A DNA stretch of 64,000 nucleotides from CADEFQ01 sp050185195 (lineage in GTDB: Bacteria > Pseudomonadota > Gammaproteobacteria > Steroidobacterales > Steroidobacteraceae): positions 186,001 to 250,000 of the forward strand of contig JBFWZQ010000004.1 in NCBI GenBank assembly GCA_050185195.1, in the 5' to 3' direction. Shown in pieces: positions 26,836-38,429 of the stretch (its first letter is position 1; every line of letters starts with the position of its first letter). Below the pieces are notes generated by a model that was not told the origin of the DNA, searched no databases, and was given only the letters and a program-made list of their open reading frames with translations. The position numbers and the translations under genes were made by a program.

Positions 26836-26913
26836 CCGGCGATTTTATCAGGCGGCCCCGATCCGCGCCGATCGATGGCCCCCGAGCCGGTCACAGTCCC
26901 GGGCTGCGAAAGA

Positions 26914-28194
<1,281 letters not shown>

Positions 28195-28211
28195 CACTGT
28201 TCTCCGTGTGC

Positions 28212-29804
<1,593 letters not shown>

Positions 29805-29875
29805 CTGCCTACCCCGTTGGCCGCGCCGTTGCGCGGGGTCGGGCAGCAGTCTAATCTCGCATCTGCTGTCATTTA

Positions 29876-29898
29876 CACAATGGAAATTTGACATTGTG
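29876..29898. promoter_or_regulatory. Inverted repeat between aceB and its regulator
   Basis: CACAATG (29876-29882), nine bases, CATTGTG (29892-29898), in an A+T-rich patch. The right arm contains the GTG start codon (29896) of the divergent regulator, and the left arm lies about 70 bases upstream of the aceB start. Location and symmetry suggest an operator by which the regulator controls both itself and aceBA. Confidence 0.6.
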
Positions 29899-31437
29899 AA
29901 TTTCACTAACCCCGGCGCCGCGGCTGCCAGCCAGCTCCGCCACGGCGCGCTCCTCGGCTCGAAGCTGCGCCTGCTGCGGAGGCGCAACGGGCTCACGCTC
30001 GATGAACTGTCCGCCCGCTGCGCGCAACTGGACCCCGCCGCCGCACCCTCGGTGTCCTACCTCAGCATGCTCGAAACCGGGAAACGCACGCCCTCGCCGC
30101 ACGTGCTCGCGCTGGTCGCGGGCGTGTTCGGCAAGCCCGTCGACTGGTTCCTCGATGGCAGCCTCGACGGCATACCGGGCGACACGCGCGCCGGCAGGCA
30201 GGGCCCCGCGGTGGCGGCACCCGATGGCACTTCGTTCGAGCCCTCGTTCCTCTTCTCCCCGGCAATGCTGCGCCACGCCCTCCCTGAACTGCTGCTGCAG
30301 ACCGGCACGCCGGGCCCGGCCTTTGCCCAGCTGCTGATCCGCGTCTGGCAGGAGACCCAGCAGAACGACTTCCCCGAGATCGAGCGCGCGGCCGAAGCGG
30401 CGGGACGGCGCGCGCTGCCGCTGTCGCTCGAATCGCTGGTCGCGATCTGCGGGCGGCACGGACTCGACATCCGCTGGGTCGATGACGATCGCCGGCGCTT
30501 GAATCGCGGACTCGCCCGCGCCCGTTTCGAAGCGCCCGGCACCCTGCTCGTGAGCCGCCGGCTGCGCAGCCGGCCGGAGCGCCTCAGGTACGAACTCGCG
30601 TTCTTCCTCGGCCACAAGATCCTGCACAACGGGGACGGGGCGATCTCCGCCGCGCGCGTGGATCGAGCCGCCGATGTGCATGCCGCCGCGCCGGGGACCC
30701 CCGGGCTCGGCGCTCGCGACGCCCTGCATGCCTGGCGCGAGTTCGAATGCAGCTTTTTCGCCGGCGCCCTGCTCTGCCCCCGCGCACCGTTTCGCCAGTT
30801 GCTCGTGCGCGAGTCGCACCGGCTTTCGATCCACCGCAAGCTCGGCGTCGGTCCGGCCGTCGTCATGCGACGCATGACTGCCGTTTCACCCTACAGGCAC
30901 TGGCATTTTTTCGACGGCTACCCGCCCGGCCACCTGCGCACGGTCTACCGCGGCAACGGCATCCCACTGCCCTGGGGCAACCTGTCGGTGGTGCCGGATC
31001 CCTGCCCGCATTGGGCCGTGTTTCGCCTGCTGCGCGAGCCGTCCGTGGCCCGCAGCGCCCAGGCCACGAAACCCACGTCGCAGATTTCCGCCATGCTCGA
31101 CGGTGATGGCGTGCGGCTTTACTGCTGCCATTCGCTCCTCACGCGCGATGCGGCCGACGCGACGCGCGTGCTGTCCGTCGGCATCGAACTCGCGCCCGCT
31201 CTCGCCGCGCAAGGGTACGACGCGCCGTTGCTCGCGCAGGCCGTGTGGGATGCCTGCCAGCGCGGCCGCGGCGCGCGTGCGATTCCCGACGAGGCCGCCG
31301 CGGCCATCCGCACGGTCGCGCACGTCCTGAAGATCGGCTGGGTCGCGGAAGCACTCGAGGCGCCCGCGCAGATCATCTGCCCGCGAAGTGCCGCATGTCC
31401 CCGCGACAAGCAGTGCGGCGGGGGCATGGGCTCATAG
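29896..31437 (+). CDS. XRE/ScfR-type (short-chain fatty acid) transcriptional regulator
   Basis: A 513-residue regulator. The XRE helix-turn-helix spans about residues 20-80 (LRLLRRRNGLTLDELSARCA, then VSYLSMLETGKRTPSP). An ImmA/IrrE-like central domain carries HKILH at 240-244 (a HEXXH in which Glu is Lys). The large C-terminal domain ends in a Cys cluster (CPRSAACPRDKQC). This layout is that of RamB/PrpR-type regulators of acetate and propionate metabolism, and a DUF3612-like protein next to aceBA in marine gammaproteobacteria is similar as I recall it. GTG 29896 is the only plausible start before the HTH. Control of aceBA is inferred from the divergent position. Confidence 0.8.
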   Translation: MNFTNPGAAAASQLRHGALLGSKLRLLRRRNGLTLDELSARCAQLDPAAAPSVSYLSMLETGKRTPSPHVLALVAGVFGKPVDWFLDGSLDGIPGDTRAGRQGPAVAAPDGTSFEPSFLFSPAMLRHALPELLLQTGTPGPAFAQLLIRVWQETQQNDFPEIERAAEAAGRRALPLSLESLVAICGRHGLDIRWVDDDRRRLNRGLARARFEAPGTLLVSRRLRSRPERLRYELAFFLGHKILHNGDGAISAARVDRAADVHAAAPGTPGLGARDALHAWREFECSFFAGALLCPRAPFRQLLVRESHRLSIHRKLGVGPAVVMRRMTAVSPYRHWHFFDGYPPGHLRTVYRGNGIPLPWGNLSVVPDPCPHWAVFRLLREPSVARSAQATKPTSQISAMLDGDGVRLYCCHSLLTRDAADATRVLSVGIELAPALAAQGYDAPLLAQAVWDACQRGRGARAIPDEAAAAIRTVAHVLKIGWVAEALEAPAQIICPRSAACPRDKQCGGGMGS

Positions 31438-31459
31438 ACGAGCGTCCTGGCTCGTGGCC

Positions 31460-31481
31460 CGTCGCGGCGCCAGTCGCGACG
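31460..31481. terminator. Short hairpin between convergent genes
   Basis: CGTCGCG (31460-31466) pairs with CGCGACG (31475-31481) across an 8-base loop, in the 44-base space between the regulator stop and the DAHP synthase stop. There is no T-tract on either side; a bidirectional terminator is possible. Confidence 0.35.
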
Positions 31482-32840
31482 CTAGCCGCGGCGCGCGTGC
31501 GCGCGCTCGGCGATGAGCAGCGCCAGCTCGAGCGCCTGCTCGTAGTTCAGGCGTGGATCGACGGTCGAGAGATACGCACGCCGCAGGTCGGCATCCGACA
31601 GGCCGCGCGCCCCGCCCGTGCATTCGGTGACGTCCTCGCCCGTCAGTTCGATGTGCACGCCGCCGAGCACCGAGCCCATCTCGCGATGGATCTGGAACGC
31701 GAGTTCGATCTCGCGCAGGATGTTCTCGAAGCGCCGCGTCTTGAGGCCGCTGGTGCTCGTCTCGGTATTGCCGTGCATCGGGTCGCAGACCCACAGCACG
31801 CTGTGGCCGGTCTCGCGCACGGCATTCAACATGCGCGGCAGCGACTTCTCGATTTCCTTGACGCCGAAGCGATGGATCAGCGTGAGGCGCCCGGGCACGT
31901 TCTGCGGGTTCAGCGTCGTGACGAGCCCCTGCAGCCATTCGTTGTCCATCGCCGCTCCGATCTTCACGCCGATCGGGTTCGAGATGCCGCGGAAGTATTC
32001 CACGTGCGCGCCGTCGAGCTGCGCGGTGCGCATGCCGATCCACGGCATGTGGGTCGACAGGTTGTACCAGCGATCCTGGCGCGGGATGAAGCGCGTCTGG
32101 GCCTGCTCGTAATGCAACAGCAGGCCTTCGTGGCTCGCGAAGAAGCCCGCATGCGTCGCCTCGTGCACCCTTCTGCCGCTCAGGCCTTCGAGGAAGTCGA
32201 GCGAATCGGCGATCGAGGTGGCGATGCGCTGGAAGGCGTCCTTGAGCGGCGAGTGGTGCACGAACCCGAGGTCCCAGTATTCGGGATGGTGCAGGTCCGC
32301 GAACCCGCCGGCGACCAGGGCGCGCACGAAGTTCAGAGTGAGCGCGGCCCGCTCGTAACCGCGCAGCAGCAGCTCCGGGTCGGGCGTACGGGCCCGTGCC
32401 GTGAACTCGGGGCCGTTGACGAGATCGCCGCGATAGCTCGGCAAGGTGACGCCATCGCGCGTCTCGGTATCCGCGGAGCGCGGCTTCGCATACTGGCCGG
32501 CCATGCGGCCGACGCGAATGACGGGCTTCTTGAGCCCCTGCAGCAGCACGAGGCTCATCTGCAACAGGATCTTGAGCTGCTTTGCGATCTTGTCCGAATC
32601 GCAGCCCGCGAACGTCTCGGCGCAGTCGCCGCCTTGCAGCAGGAACGCTTCACCGCGCTGGGCGGCCGCGAGTTGCTCGCGCAGCGCCTCGACTTCCCAC
32701 GACACCACGATCGGGGGCAGGCGCGAGAGTTCGGCCACGGCCCGATCGAGGGCGGCGGCATCCGGGTAATGGGGCTGCTGCTGTGCAACCCGTGACTGCC
32801 ACCCCGCGGGGTGCCAGGTCGTCAGATCGGTCGTGCGCAT
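31482..32840 (-). CDS. 3-deoxy-7-phosphoheptulonate synthase, class II
   Basis: A 452-residue enzyme of the plant-like class II (AroA-II) family. Signatures are PPIVVSWEVEALREQLAAAQ, LLQGGDCAETFAG (Cys metal ligand, about residues 67-79), GRMAGQYAKPRS, and the C-terminal CDPMHGNT and HIELTGEDVTECTGG, which supply other metal and substrate ligands. It condenses phosphoenolpyruvate and erythrose 4-phosphate at the entry of the shikimate pathway. It stands alone, divergent from the lysine cassette (86 bases). Feedback type cannot be read from sequence. Confidence 0.96.
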   Translation of the reverse strand: MRTTDLTTWHPAGWQSRVAQQQPHYPDAAALDRAVAELSRLPPIVVSWEVEALREQLAAAQRGEAFLLQGGDCAETFAGCDSDKIAKQLKILLQMSLVLLQGLKKPVIRVGRMAGQYAKPRSADTETRDGVTLPSYRGDLVNGPEFTARARTPDPELLLRGYERAALTLNFVRALVAGGFADLHHPEYWDLGFVHHSPLKDAFQRIATSIADSLDFLEGLSGRRVHEATHAGFFASHEGLLLHYEQAQTRFIPRQDRWYNLSTHMPWIGMRTAQLDGAHVEYFRGISNPIGVKIGAAMDNEWLQGLVTTLNPQNVPGRLTLIHRFGVKEIEKSLPRMLNAVRETGHSVLWVCDPMHGNTETSTSGLKTRRFENILREIELAFQIHREMGSVLGGVHIELTGEDVTECTGGARGLSDADLRRAYLSTVDPRLNYEQALELALLIAERAHARRG

Positions 32841-32926
32841 CCCATTAATCCTACATGGAAAAGGCCGGGGGTGGCGGACCGGCAGGCGGACGGGCAGAAT
32901 GCGCGCCTTCCAAAGAGGTGGGTTTC

Positions 32927-34096
32927 ATGCATCGCGTACTCGTACTCGGGGCCGGCAAGATCGGCTCGCTCATCTCGGGCCTGCTCGCCGAATCGGGCAG
33001 CTACCAGGTGCACCTCGCCGACGTCGACGGAGAGCACGCCGCGTCCGTCGCACGCGCGCACGGCGTCGCCAACCTCGACGCGCACGCGGTCGATGCGCGC
33101 AATGCGAAGGCGCTCGAGCGGCACCTCGCTGCCCATCCCGTCGACGCGGTCATCTCGAGCCTGCCTTTCTACTGCAACACCGGCGTGGCGCAAGCCGCGC
33201 GCCAGGCGGGCACCCACTACTTCGATCTCACGGAAGACGTGGAAGTCACCCGCTCCGTGCGACGCATCGCCGAGGGCGCGAAGCAGGCGTTCGTGCCGCA
33301 ATGCGGGCTCGCGCCGGGCTTCATCAGCATCGCGGCAAACGAACTGATCACGCACTTCGACACGTTGCGCGCGGTGAAACTGCGCGTCGGGGCCTTGCCG
33401 CAGCACCCGAACAACGTACTGAAGTATTCGCTCACCTGGTCCACCGAAGGCCTGATCAACGAGTACGGCAATCCCTGCGAGGCCATCGTCGACGGGCGGC
33501 GCATCGAAGTGGCGCCGCTCGAGGGCCTCGAGGAGATCGAGATCGACGGCACCGCGTACGAGGCGTTCAACACGTCCGGCGGCCTCGGTTCGCTCGCGGA
33601 AACCTCAGGCAAGTCCTGCGAGAACATGACCTACAAGACGATCCGCTACCCGGGCCATTGCCAGCAGATGCGCCTCCTGATGAACGACCTGAAGCTGAAC
33701 CAGGATCGACCGACGCTGAAGCGCATCCTCGAAAGCGCCGTGCCGCAGACGTTGCAGGACGTGGTGATCGTCTACGCCGCGGTGACCGGCCTGCAGGGCG
33801 GCGAACTGCGCGAAGAGAACTACGTCAACAAGGTGTATCCGCAGCTGATCGCGGGGCGCCTGTGGTCGGCCATCCAGGTCACGACGGCCGCGGGCATCAC
33901 CTCGGTGGTCGATCTCGTGCTGGGCGGCGGCGATCGTTACCAGGGTTTCGTGGCGCAGGAACAGTTCCGCCTGCCGGAAATCCTCGCGAACCGCTTCGGC
34001 CACTACTACGCGCCCGGCGGCACGAAGGATCTTTCCTCGCAGGTCGTCGTCGCGGGCAAGGCCGGCCAGCAGCGCCGCGCCGGGAGCGCAAGCTGA
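32927..34096 (+). CDS. Saccharopine dehydrogenase family enzyme (saccharopine or lysine 6-dehydrogenase)
   Basis: A 389-residue protein. The N-terminal Rossmann motif is GAGKIG (residues 8-13), and the saccharopine dehydrogenase C-terminal domain follows from about 125 (QCGLAPGFISIAANEL, then YKTIRYPGH). RBS AGAGGTG lies about eight bases before ATG 32927, which rules out a longer frame. Its stop overlaps the downstream aldehyde dehydrogenase start (TGATG). Two functions fit: saccharopine dehydrogenase (glutamate-forming) or lysine 6-dehydrogenase. Both yield alpha-aminoadipate semialdehyde, the substrate of the next enzyme. No lysine-ketoglutarate reductase domain is fused or adjacent, which slightly favours the second. 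Confidence 0.85.
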   Translation: MHRVLVLGAGKIGSLISGLLAESGSYQVHLADVDGEHAASVARAHGVANLDAHAVDARNAKALERHLAAHPVDAVISSLPFYCNTGVAQAARQAGTHYFDLTEDVEVTRSVRRIAEGAKQAFVPQCGLAPGFISIAANELITHFDTLRAVKLRVGALPQHPNNVLKYSLTWSTEGLINEYGNPCEAIVDGRRIEVAPLEGLEEIEIDGTAYEAFNTSGGLGSLAETSGKSCENMTYKTIRYPGHCQQMRLLMNDLKLNQDRPTLKRILESAVPQTLQDVVIVYAAVTGLQGGELREENYVNKVYPQLIAGRLWSAIQVTTAAGITSVVDLVLGGGDRYQGFVAQEQFRLPEILANRFGHYYAPGGTKDLSSQVVVAGKAGQQRRAGSAS

Positions 34097-35619
34097 TGAA
34101 CGATTCCAGTCCGAAGGGTGGCAAGGACACGGGCGCACTGCTCGCGCGGCTCGGCCTCGATGCCGCGGCACTCGCCGCCGGCGAGGGCGAGTGGATCGAC
34201 GTGAAGAACCCCGCGAGCGGTGCGCTCATTGCGCGCGTGCGCGGCGCGTCGGAAGGGGACTATGAGCGCGCCATGGCGCGCGCGGTCGGGGCCGCCGCCG
34301 CCTGGCGCAGCGTGCCGGCACCCAAGCGCGGCGAGGCCGTGCGCAAGTTCGGCGAGGCGTTGCGGCGGCACAAGGAGGACCTCGGCGCCCTCGTGACGCT
34401 CGAGAACGGCAAGATCCGCGCCGAGGGCCTCGGCGAAGTGCAGGAAATGATCGACATCGCGGATTTCGCGGTCGGCCAGTCCCGCATGCTGTACGGCCTC
34501 ACGATGCACTCGGAACGCCCCGTGCACCGGATGTACGAGCAGTGGCATCCGCTCGGCGTCGTCGGCGTGATCTCGGCCTTCAACTTCCCGGTGGCGGTCT
34601 GGGCCTGGAATGCCCTCCTCGCGACGATCTGCGGCAACGCGACCGTGTGGAAACCTTCACCCAAGACGCCGCTCACGGCCCTCGCCGTGCAGAAGATCTG
34701 CGACGCGGTGGTCGCGGCCGAAGGCCTGCCGCCCATCTTCCAGCTGTTCATCGACGCCGGCACGCAACTCGCGACACGATTCGTCGATGACCGGCGCGTC
34801 GCCCTCGTCTCGTTCACGGGATCGACGACCGTCGGGCGCAAGGTGGGCGAGCGTGTCGCCGCGCGCCTCGGCAAGTCGCTGCTCGAACTCGGCGGCAACA
34901 ACGCGATCATCGTGGACGAAGCGGCCGACCTGTCGCTCGCGGTGCCCTCGATCGTGTTCGGCGCGGTCGGGACGGCCGGCCAGCGTTGCACCAGCACGCG
35001 GCGTGTCATCGTGCATGAGTCCCGCGCCGCGGAACTCGAACGCCGCCTGCTCGCCGCCTACCAGCAGGTCCGCATCGGCGACCCGATGGACAGCGCCACC
35101 CTGATGGGCCCGCTGATCGACGGCAATGCGGTCGACCAGTTCCGCAAGGCCGTGGCTGCAGCCCGTGCCGCGGGCGGGGAAGTCCTGTGCGGCGGCGACG
35201 TACTCGACCGCCCAGGCCACTTCGTGACGCCCGCGATCGTGCGCGCCCGCAACGAATGGCCCATCGTGCAGCACGAGACCTTCGCGCCGATCCTCTACCT
35301 CATCCGCTACGGGACGCTCGAGGAGGCGATCGACATGCAGAACGCCTCGGCGCACGGCCTGTCTTCCGCGATCTTCACCGACAGCCTGCAGAATGCCGAG
35401 CGGTTCCTCTCGGCGACCGGCAGCGACTGCGGCATCGCGAACGTCAATATCGGCACGTCCGGCGCCGAGATCGGCGGGGCGTTCGGCGGCGAGAAGGACA
35501 CGGGCGGCGGCCGCGAGTCGGGCTCCGACTCGTGGAAGGCCTACATGCGCAGGCAGACCAATACCATCAATGCCTCGCGGGCATTGCCGCTGGCGCAGGG
35601 GATCCGCTTCGACGTCTGA
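34096..35619 (+). CDS. Alpha-aminoadipate semialdehyde dehydrogenase (ALDH7-type)
   Basis: A 507-residue NAD(P)-dependent aldehyde dehydrogenase. Catalytic Cys298 is in GQRCTSTRR, general-base Glu264 in LLELGGNN, and Asn163 in SAFNFPVAVWAWN. The NAFPVAVW-like segment, ELGGNNAIIV, and the C-terminal GAEIGGAFGGEKDTGGGRESG are typical of the antiquitin/AASADH family, which oxidises aminoadipate semialdehyde (P6C) to aminoadipate in lysine breakdown. It is coupled to the saccharopine-family gene by a one-base overlap, supporting a shared pathway. It ends directly against the convergent YebC stop. Confidence 0.88.
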   Translation: MNDSSPKGGKDTGALLARLGLDAAALAAGEGEWIDVKNPASGALIARVRGASEGDYERAMARAVGAAAAWRSVPAPKRGEAVRKFGEALRRHKEDLGALVTLENGKIRAEGLGEVQEMIDIADFAVGQSRMLYGLTMHSERPVHRMYEQWHPLGVVGVISAFNFPVAVWAWNALLATICGNATVWKPSPKTPLTALAVQKICDAVVAAEGLPPIFQLFIDAGTQLATRFVDDRRVALVSFTGSTTVGRKVGERVAARLGKSLLELGGNNAIIVDEAADLSLAVPSIVFGAVGTAGQRCTSTRRVIVHESRAAELERRLLAAYQQVRIGDPMDSATLMGPLIDGNAVDQFRKAVAAARAAGGEVLCGGDVLDRPGHFVTPAIVRARNEWPIVQHETFAPILYLIRYGTLEEAIDMQNASAHGLSSAIFTDSLQNAERFLSATGSDCGIANVNIGTSGAEIGGAFGGEKDTGGGRESGSDSWKAYMRRQTNTINASRALPLAQGIRFDV

Positions 35620-36342
35620 TCAGGCGAGCGTGTGATACACGCGCTGCACGTCGTCGTCCTGCTCGAGGCTGTCGATCAGCTCGAGCGCCTCGGTGGCCTG
35701 TGCCTCCGGCAGTTCGGTCGGCACCGTGCACACGTATTCCTGCTCGGCTGATACGGGCGTGAGATGGCGCGCTTCGAGCGCTTCCTGCAGGCGCCCGAAA
35801 TCCGCGAATGCGCAGCGGATGACGAGCTGCGGCTCGCCGGCCTCGCCCGTCCCCTCGCCCATCTCGTCGAGTCCGTGGTCGATGAGGTAGAGCTCGAGAT
35901 CGTCCTGGTCCACTCCCGCCGGTGGCAGGCGGAACACGCCCATGCGGCGAAACTGGAACGCGACGCTGCCACTCGCGCCGAGATTGCCGCCACCCTTGGC
36001 AAAAATGCTGCGCACGTGGGCCACGGTGCGCGTCGGATTGTCGGTCGCGGTCTCCACGAGCACGGCCACGCCATGCGGCGCATAACCCTCGTAGATCACC
36101 TGCTCGTAGTTCGTGGCGTCCTTGCCGGAGGCGCGCTTGATGGCCGCCTCGATCTTGTCCTTCGGCATGTTCACGGCCCGCGCGTTCTGGATCACGCGGC
36201 GCAACGCGGGGTTCGACCCCGGATCGCCGCCGCCCGACTTGACGGCCATCGTGATGTCCTTGGCGATGCGCGCGAACTGCTTGGCCATGCGGTTCCAGCG
36301 CGCGAACATCGTGTGCTTGCGGACTTCGAAGATTCTTCCCAT
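35620..36342 (-). CDS. YebC/PmpR family protein
   Basis: A 240-residue protein with the three-domain YebC fold. The N-terminus is MGRIFEVRKHTMFARWNRMA (YeeN-like rather than the more common MAGHSKW form), then SNPALRRVIQNARAVNMPKDKIE, YEGYAPHGVAVLVE and the acidic C-terminus with LEQDDDVQRVYHT. Members act as transcription regulators or, as recently shown for some, as translation factors at proline-rich sites. It is monocistronic and its stop abuts the aldehyde dehydrogenase stop. No RuvC-like partner is adjacent, unlike the common yebC-ruvC pairing. Confidence 0.93.
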   Translation of the reverse strand: MGRIFEVRKHTMFARWNRMAKQFARIAKDITMAVKSGGGDPGSNPALRRVIQNARAVNMPKDKIEAAIKRASGKDATNYEQVIYEGYAPHGVAVLVETATDNPTRTVAHVRSIFAKGGGNLGASGSVAFQFRRMGVFRLPPAGVDQDDLELYLIDHGLDEMGEGTGEAGEPQLVIRCAFADFGRLQEALEARHLTPVSAEQEYVCTVPTELPEAQATEALELIDSLEQDDDVQRVYHTLA

Positions 36343-36382
36343 GCGCGCATGATGCCATGGGAGGCGCCGCCCTCGCGCGCCA

Positions 36383-37735
36383 TCAGCGTCCCGGCAACGA
36401 GACCTCGATGCAGGCGCCACCCAATGCATCCGAACGTGCGATCGCCAGCGCCCCGCCATACAACCCGACCGCGTCACGCACCATCGACAGGCCGAGTCCG
36501 TGGCCCGGGGTCGTCTCGTCGGCGCGGGCGCCACGCTCCAGCACGCGCAAGCGATCCGCCGCCGGGATGCCCGGGCCGTCGTCCTCGACCGTGATCCGCA
36601 GTCGTGCCCGCGCCGGGGCGGTGGCATCGAACTGCGCCGCCACCCGTACCCGCGACACGCACCATTTGCAGGCGTTGTCCATCACGTTGCCGAGCATCTC
36701 GGCGAGGTCGTCACGATCGCCGATGAACTGCAACCCCGCCGGCACGGCGTTCTCGATCGCGAAGTCCTTGCTCGCATGGGCACGCAGCAGTGCGCCGCGC
36801 AGGTCGGCCACCACGGCGCGCAGGGCCGTGGCGCCCTGCCCGAGGGTCGCGCCGCCGCTCGTGGCCGCGCGCCGCAACTGGTGATCGACGATACCGCTCA
36901 TGCGATCGATCTCGCGTTCGAGGGGCGCACGCAACGCGTCGACGGACGGCGCGCCATGCAACGTCGCGCGCATCACGGCCAGCGGCGTCTTCAGGCTGTG
37001 GGCGAGGTTGCCGAGTATCTTGCGATAACGCGCAATCCGCTCGCGTTCCGCGGTGAGCAGCGCGTTCAGGTTGGTCGCCACGCCATCCAGTTCGCGTGGC
37101 CAGCGGCCCGAAAGGGCCTCGCGTGCGCCGGATTCGATGCCCCGGATCTCGTCTTCGAGCTGCTGCACCGGCGCCAGCGTGCGGCGCAGGAGCCACCCGA
37201 GTGTCCCGAGCAGCAGCAGCGCGAGAGAGGCGAACCAGCCGAACATCTGCGTGCGCACGCGCCCGAGCTGCGCGGCCTGCGGCTCGAGGCTCGTCGCGAC
37301 ACTGAAGGTGAGCGCGAGCGAGCGGCCGTCATCGTCGCGCCAGGCGATACCCCGGCTGCGTACCGCCACGTTGCCGATGCCGGGCCATGCCTCACGCACC
37401 GTGCGTCGCTGGCCGGGCACCAGTGGCGCGCCGGACCGGGCCTGCGCCCCGACGCTCGAAGGCGAGCGCCAGCCATCGTGCCCATCGTCGATCCACGCAT
37501 AGAGCCCGGATCCCGGGGTCGCGAGGCGCGGATCGGCGAGGCGTGCGACCGAAATGCCACCCGGCGTCGTTTCCGTCGCCGCGATGAGGGCGACCGTCTG
37601 CGCATCGAGCAGCTCATCGAGCGAACGATCGGACAGCGCGCGGAACACCGCGTCGAGCGCCACGATCGTCACGCCGAAGAACAGCACGAGCGACAGCGAT
37701 ACGGAAAGGATCAGCCGCCGGCGCAGCGAGGGCAT
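36383..37735 (-). CDS. Sensor histidine kinase (PhoQ-like)
   Basis: A 450-residue sensor. Span 1 is at about 9-33, a periplasmic domain (about 35-165) follows, and span 2 is at about 169-187. The dimerisation domain has the phospho-acceptor His in GNLAHSLKTPLAVMRATL, and the ATPase has its N-box DNACKWC (where NA is kept) and G-boxes DDGPGIP and GHGLGLSMV. The cytoplasmic segment RRTLAPVQQLEDEIRGIESG is HAMP-like. It pairs with the response regulator 10 bases upstream. The ligand is unknown; Mg2+ or envelope stress are family precedents, not evidence. Confidence 0.93.
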   Translation of the reverse strand: MPSLRRRLILSVSLSLVLFFGVTIVALDAVFRALSDRSLDELLDAQTVALIAATETTPGGISVARLADPRLATPGSGLYAWIDDGHDGWRSPSSVGAQARSGAPLVPGQRRTVREAWPGIGNVAVRSRGIAWRDDDGRSLALTFSVATSLEPQAAQLGRVRTQMFGWFASLALLLLGTLGWLLRRTLAPVQQLEDEIRGIESGAREALSGRWPRELDGVATNLNALLTAERERIARYRKILGNLAHSLKTPLAVMRATLHGAPSVDALRAPLEREIDRMSGIVDHQLRRAATSGGATLGQGATALRAVVADLRGALLRAHASKDFAIENAVPAGLQFIGDRDDLAEMLGNVMDNACKWCVSRVRVAAQFDATAPARARLRITVEDDGPGIPAADRLRVLERGARADETTPGHGLGLSMVRDAVGLYGGALAIARSDALGGACIEVSLPGR

Positions 37736-37745
37736 CGCGCGGCTT

Positions 37746-38429
37746 TCAGTGCGGGTCGCGCGGCAGCGAGAAGCGGTAGCCGCGACCGCGCAGGGTTTCG
37801 ATGGGGCGCAGCGTGTCGGCGGGATCGAGTTTCCTGCGCAGCCGCCCCATGAACACCTCGATCGTGTTGCTGTCGCGCTCGAAGTCCTGCTCGTAGAGGC
37901 GCTCGGTCAGTTCGCCCTTCGATATCACGTCGCCGGCGCGCATCATCAGGTGCTCGAGCAGGCGATACTCGAAGGTGGTGAGCTCGACCGCCACGCCCCC
38001 GACCGCGACGGTCTGCGCGCGCAGGTCGAGCACGACGGGACCGCAAGCAAGCAGCGGGCTCGCCCAGCCTCCCGCGCGACGGAGCAACGCCTGCACCCGC
38101 GCGAGCACTTCCTCGAATCGAAACGGCTTTGCCACGTAGTCGTCGGCGCCCGCATCGAGGCCCGCGACCTTGTCCTGCCAGCGATCGCGGGCGGTCAGCA
38201 CGAGGATGGGAAAGGTCTTGCGCTCGGCACGCAACCGGCGGATGAGATCGAGCCCGGGCAGCTTCGGCAGGCCGAGGTCGACGATCGCGAGGTCGACCGG
38301 ATTTTCACGCCCGGCGTACAGGCCCTCTTCGCCGTCCGCAGCGAGTTCGACCGTGAAACCCGCGGCGGCGAGATCGCCTTGCAGCGCCTCGCGCAGTGCC
38401 GGCTCATCTTCGACGACGAGGATGCGCAT
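37746..38429 (-). CDS. OmpR family response regulator (PhoP-like)
   Basis: A 227-residue regulator. Receiver domain with acidic cluster EDEP (residues 7-10), phospho-acceptor Asp in AIVDLGLPKLPG, switch Thr in LTARDRW and Lys in VAKPFRFEEVL. A winged-helix DNA-binding domain follows (LTTFEYRLLEHLMMRAGDVI...GYRFSLP). The start at 38429 shares a base with the PepSY gene stop (TGATG), so the PepSY protein, regulator and kinase are one operon, a known arrangement for signalling systems with a periplasmic modulator. Confidence 0.94.
   Translation of the reverse strand: MRILVVEDEPALREALQGDLAAAGFTVELAADGEEGLYAGRENPVDLAIVDLGLPKLPGLDLIRRLRAERKTFPILVLTARDRWQDKVAGLDAGADDYVAKPFRFEEVLARVQALLRRAGGWASPLLACGPVVLDLRAQTVAVGGVAVELTTFEYRLLEHLMMRAGDVISKGELTERLYEQDFERDSNTIEVFMGRLRRKLDPADTLRPIETLRGRGYRFSLPRDPH

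Noticed and set aside
26836..26913. Terminator between aceA and icd
   Set aside because: The 78-base space has only weak, imperfect GC-rich pairings and no T-tract after them on the minus strand.
29888..29893. TTGACA as a -35 box for the regulator
   Set aside because: No -10 at 16-18 bases downstream, and a start there would lie after the GTG start codon; it overlaps the proposed operator instead.
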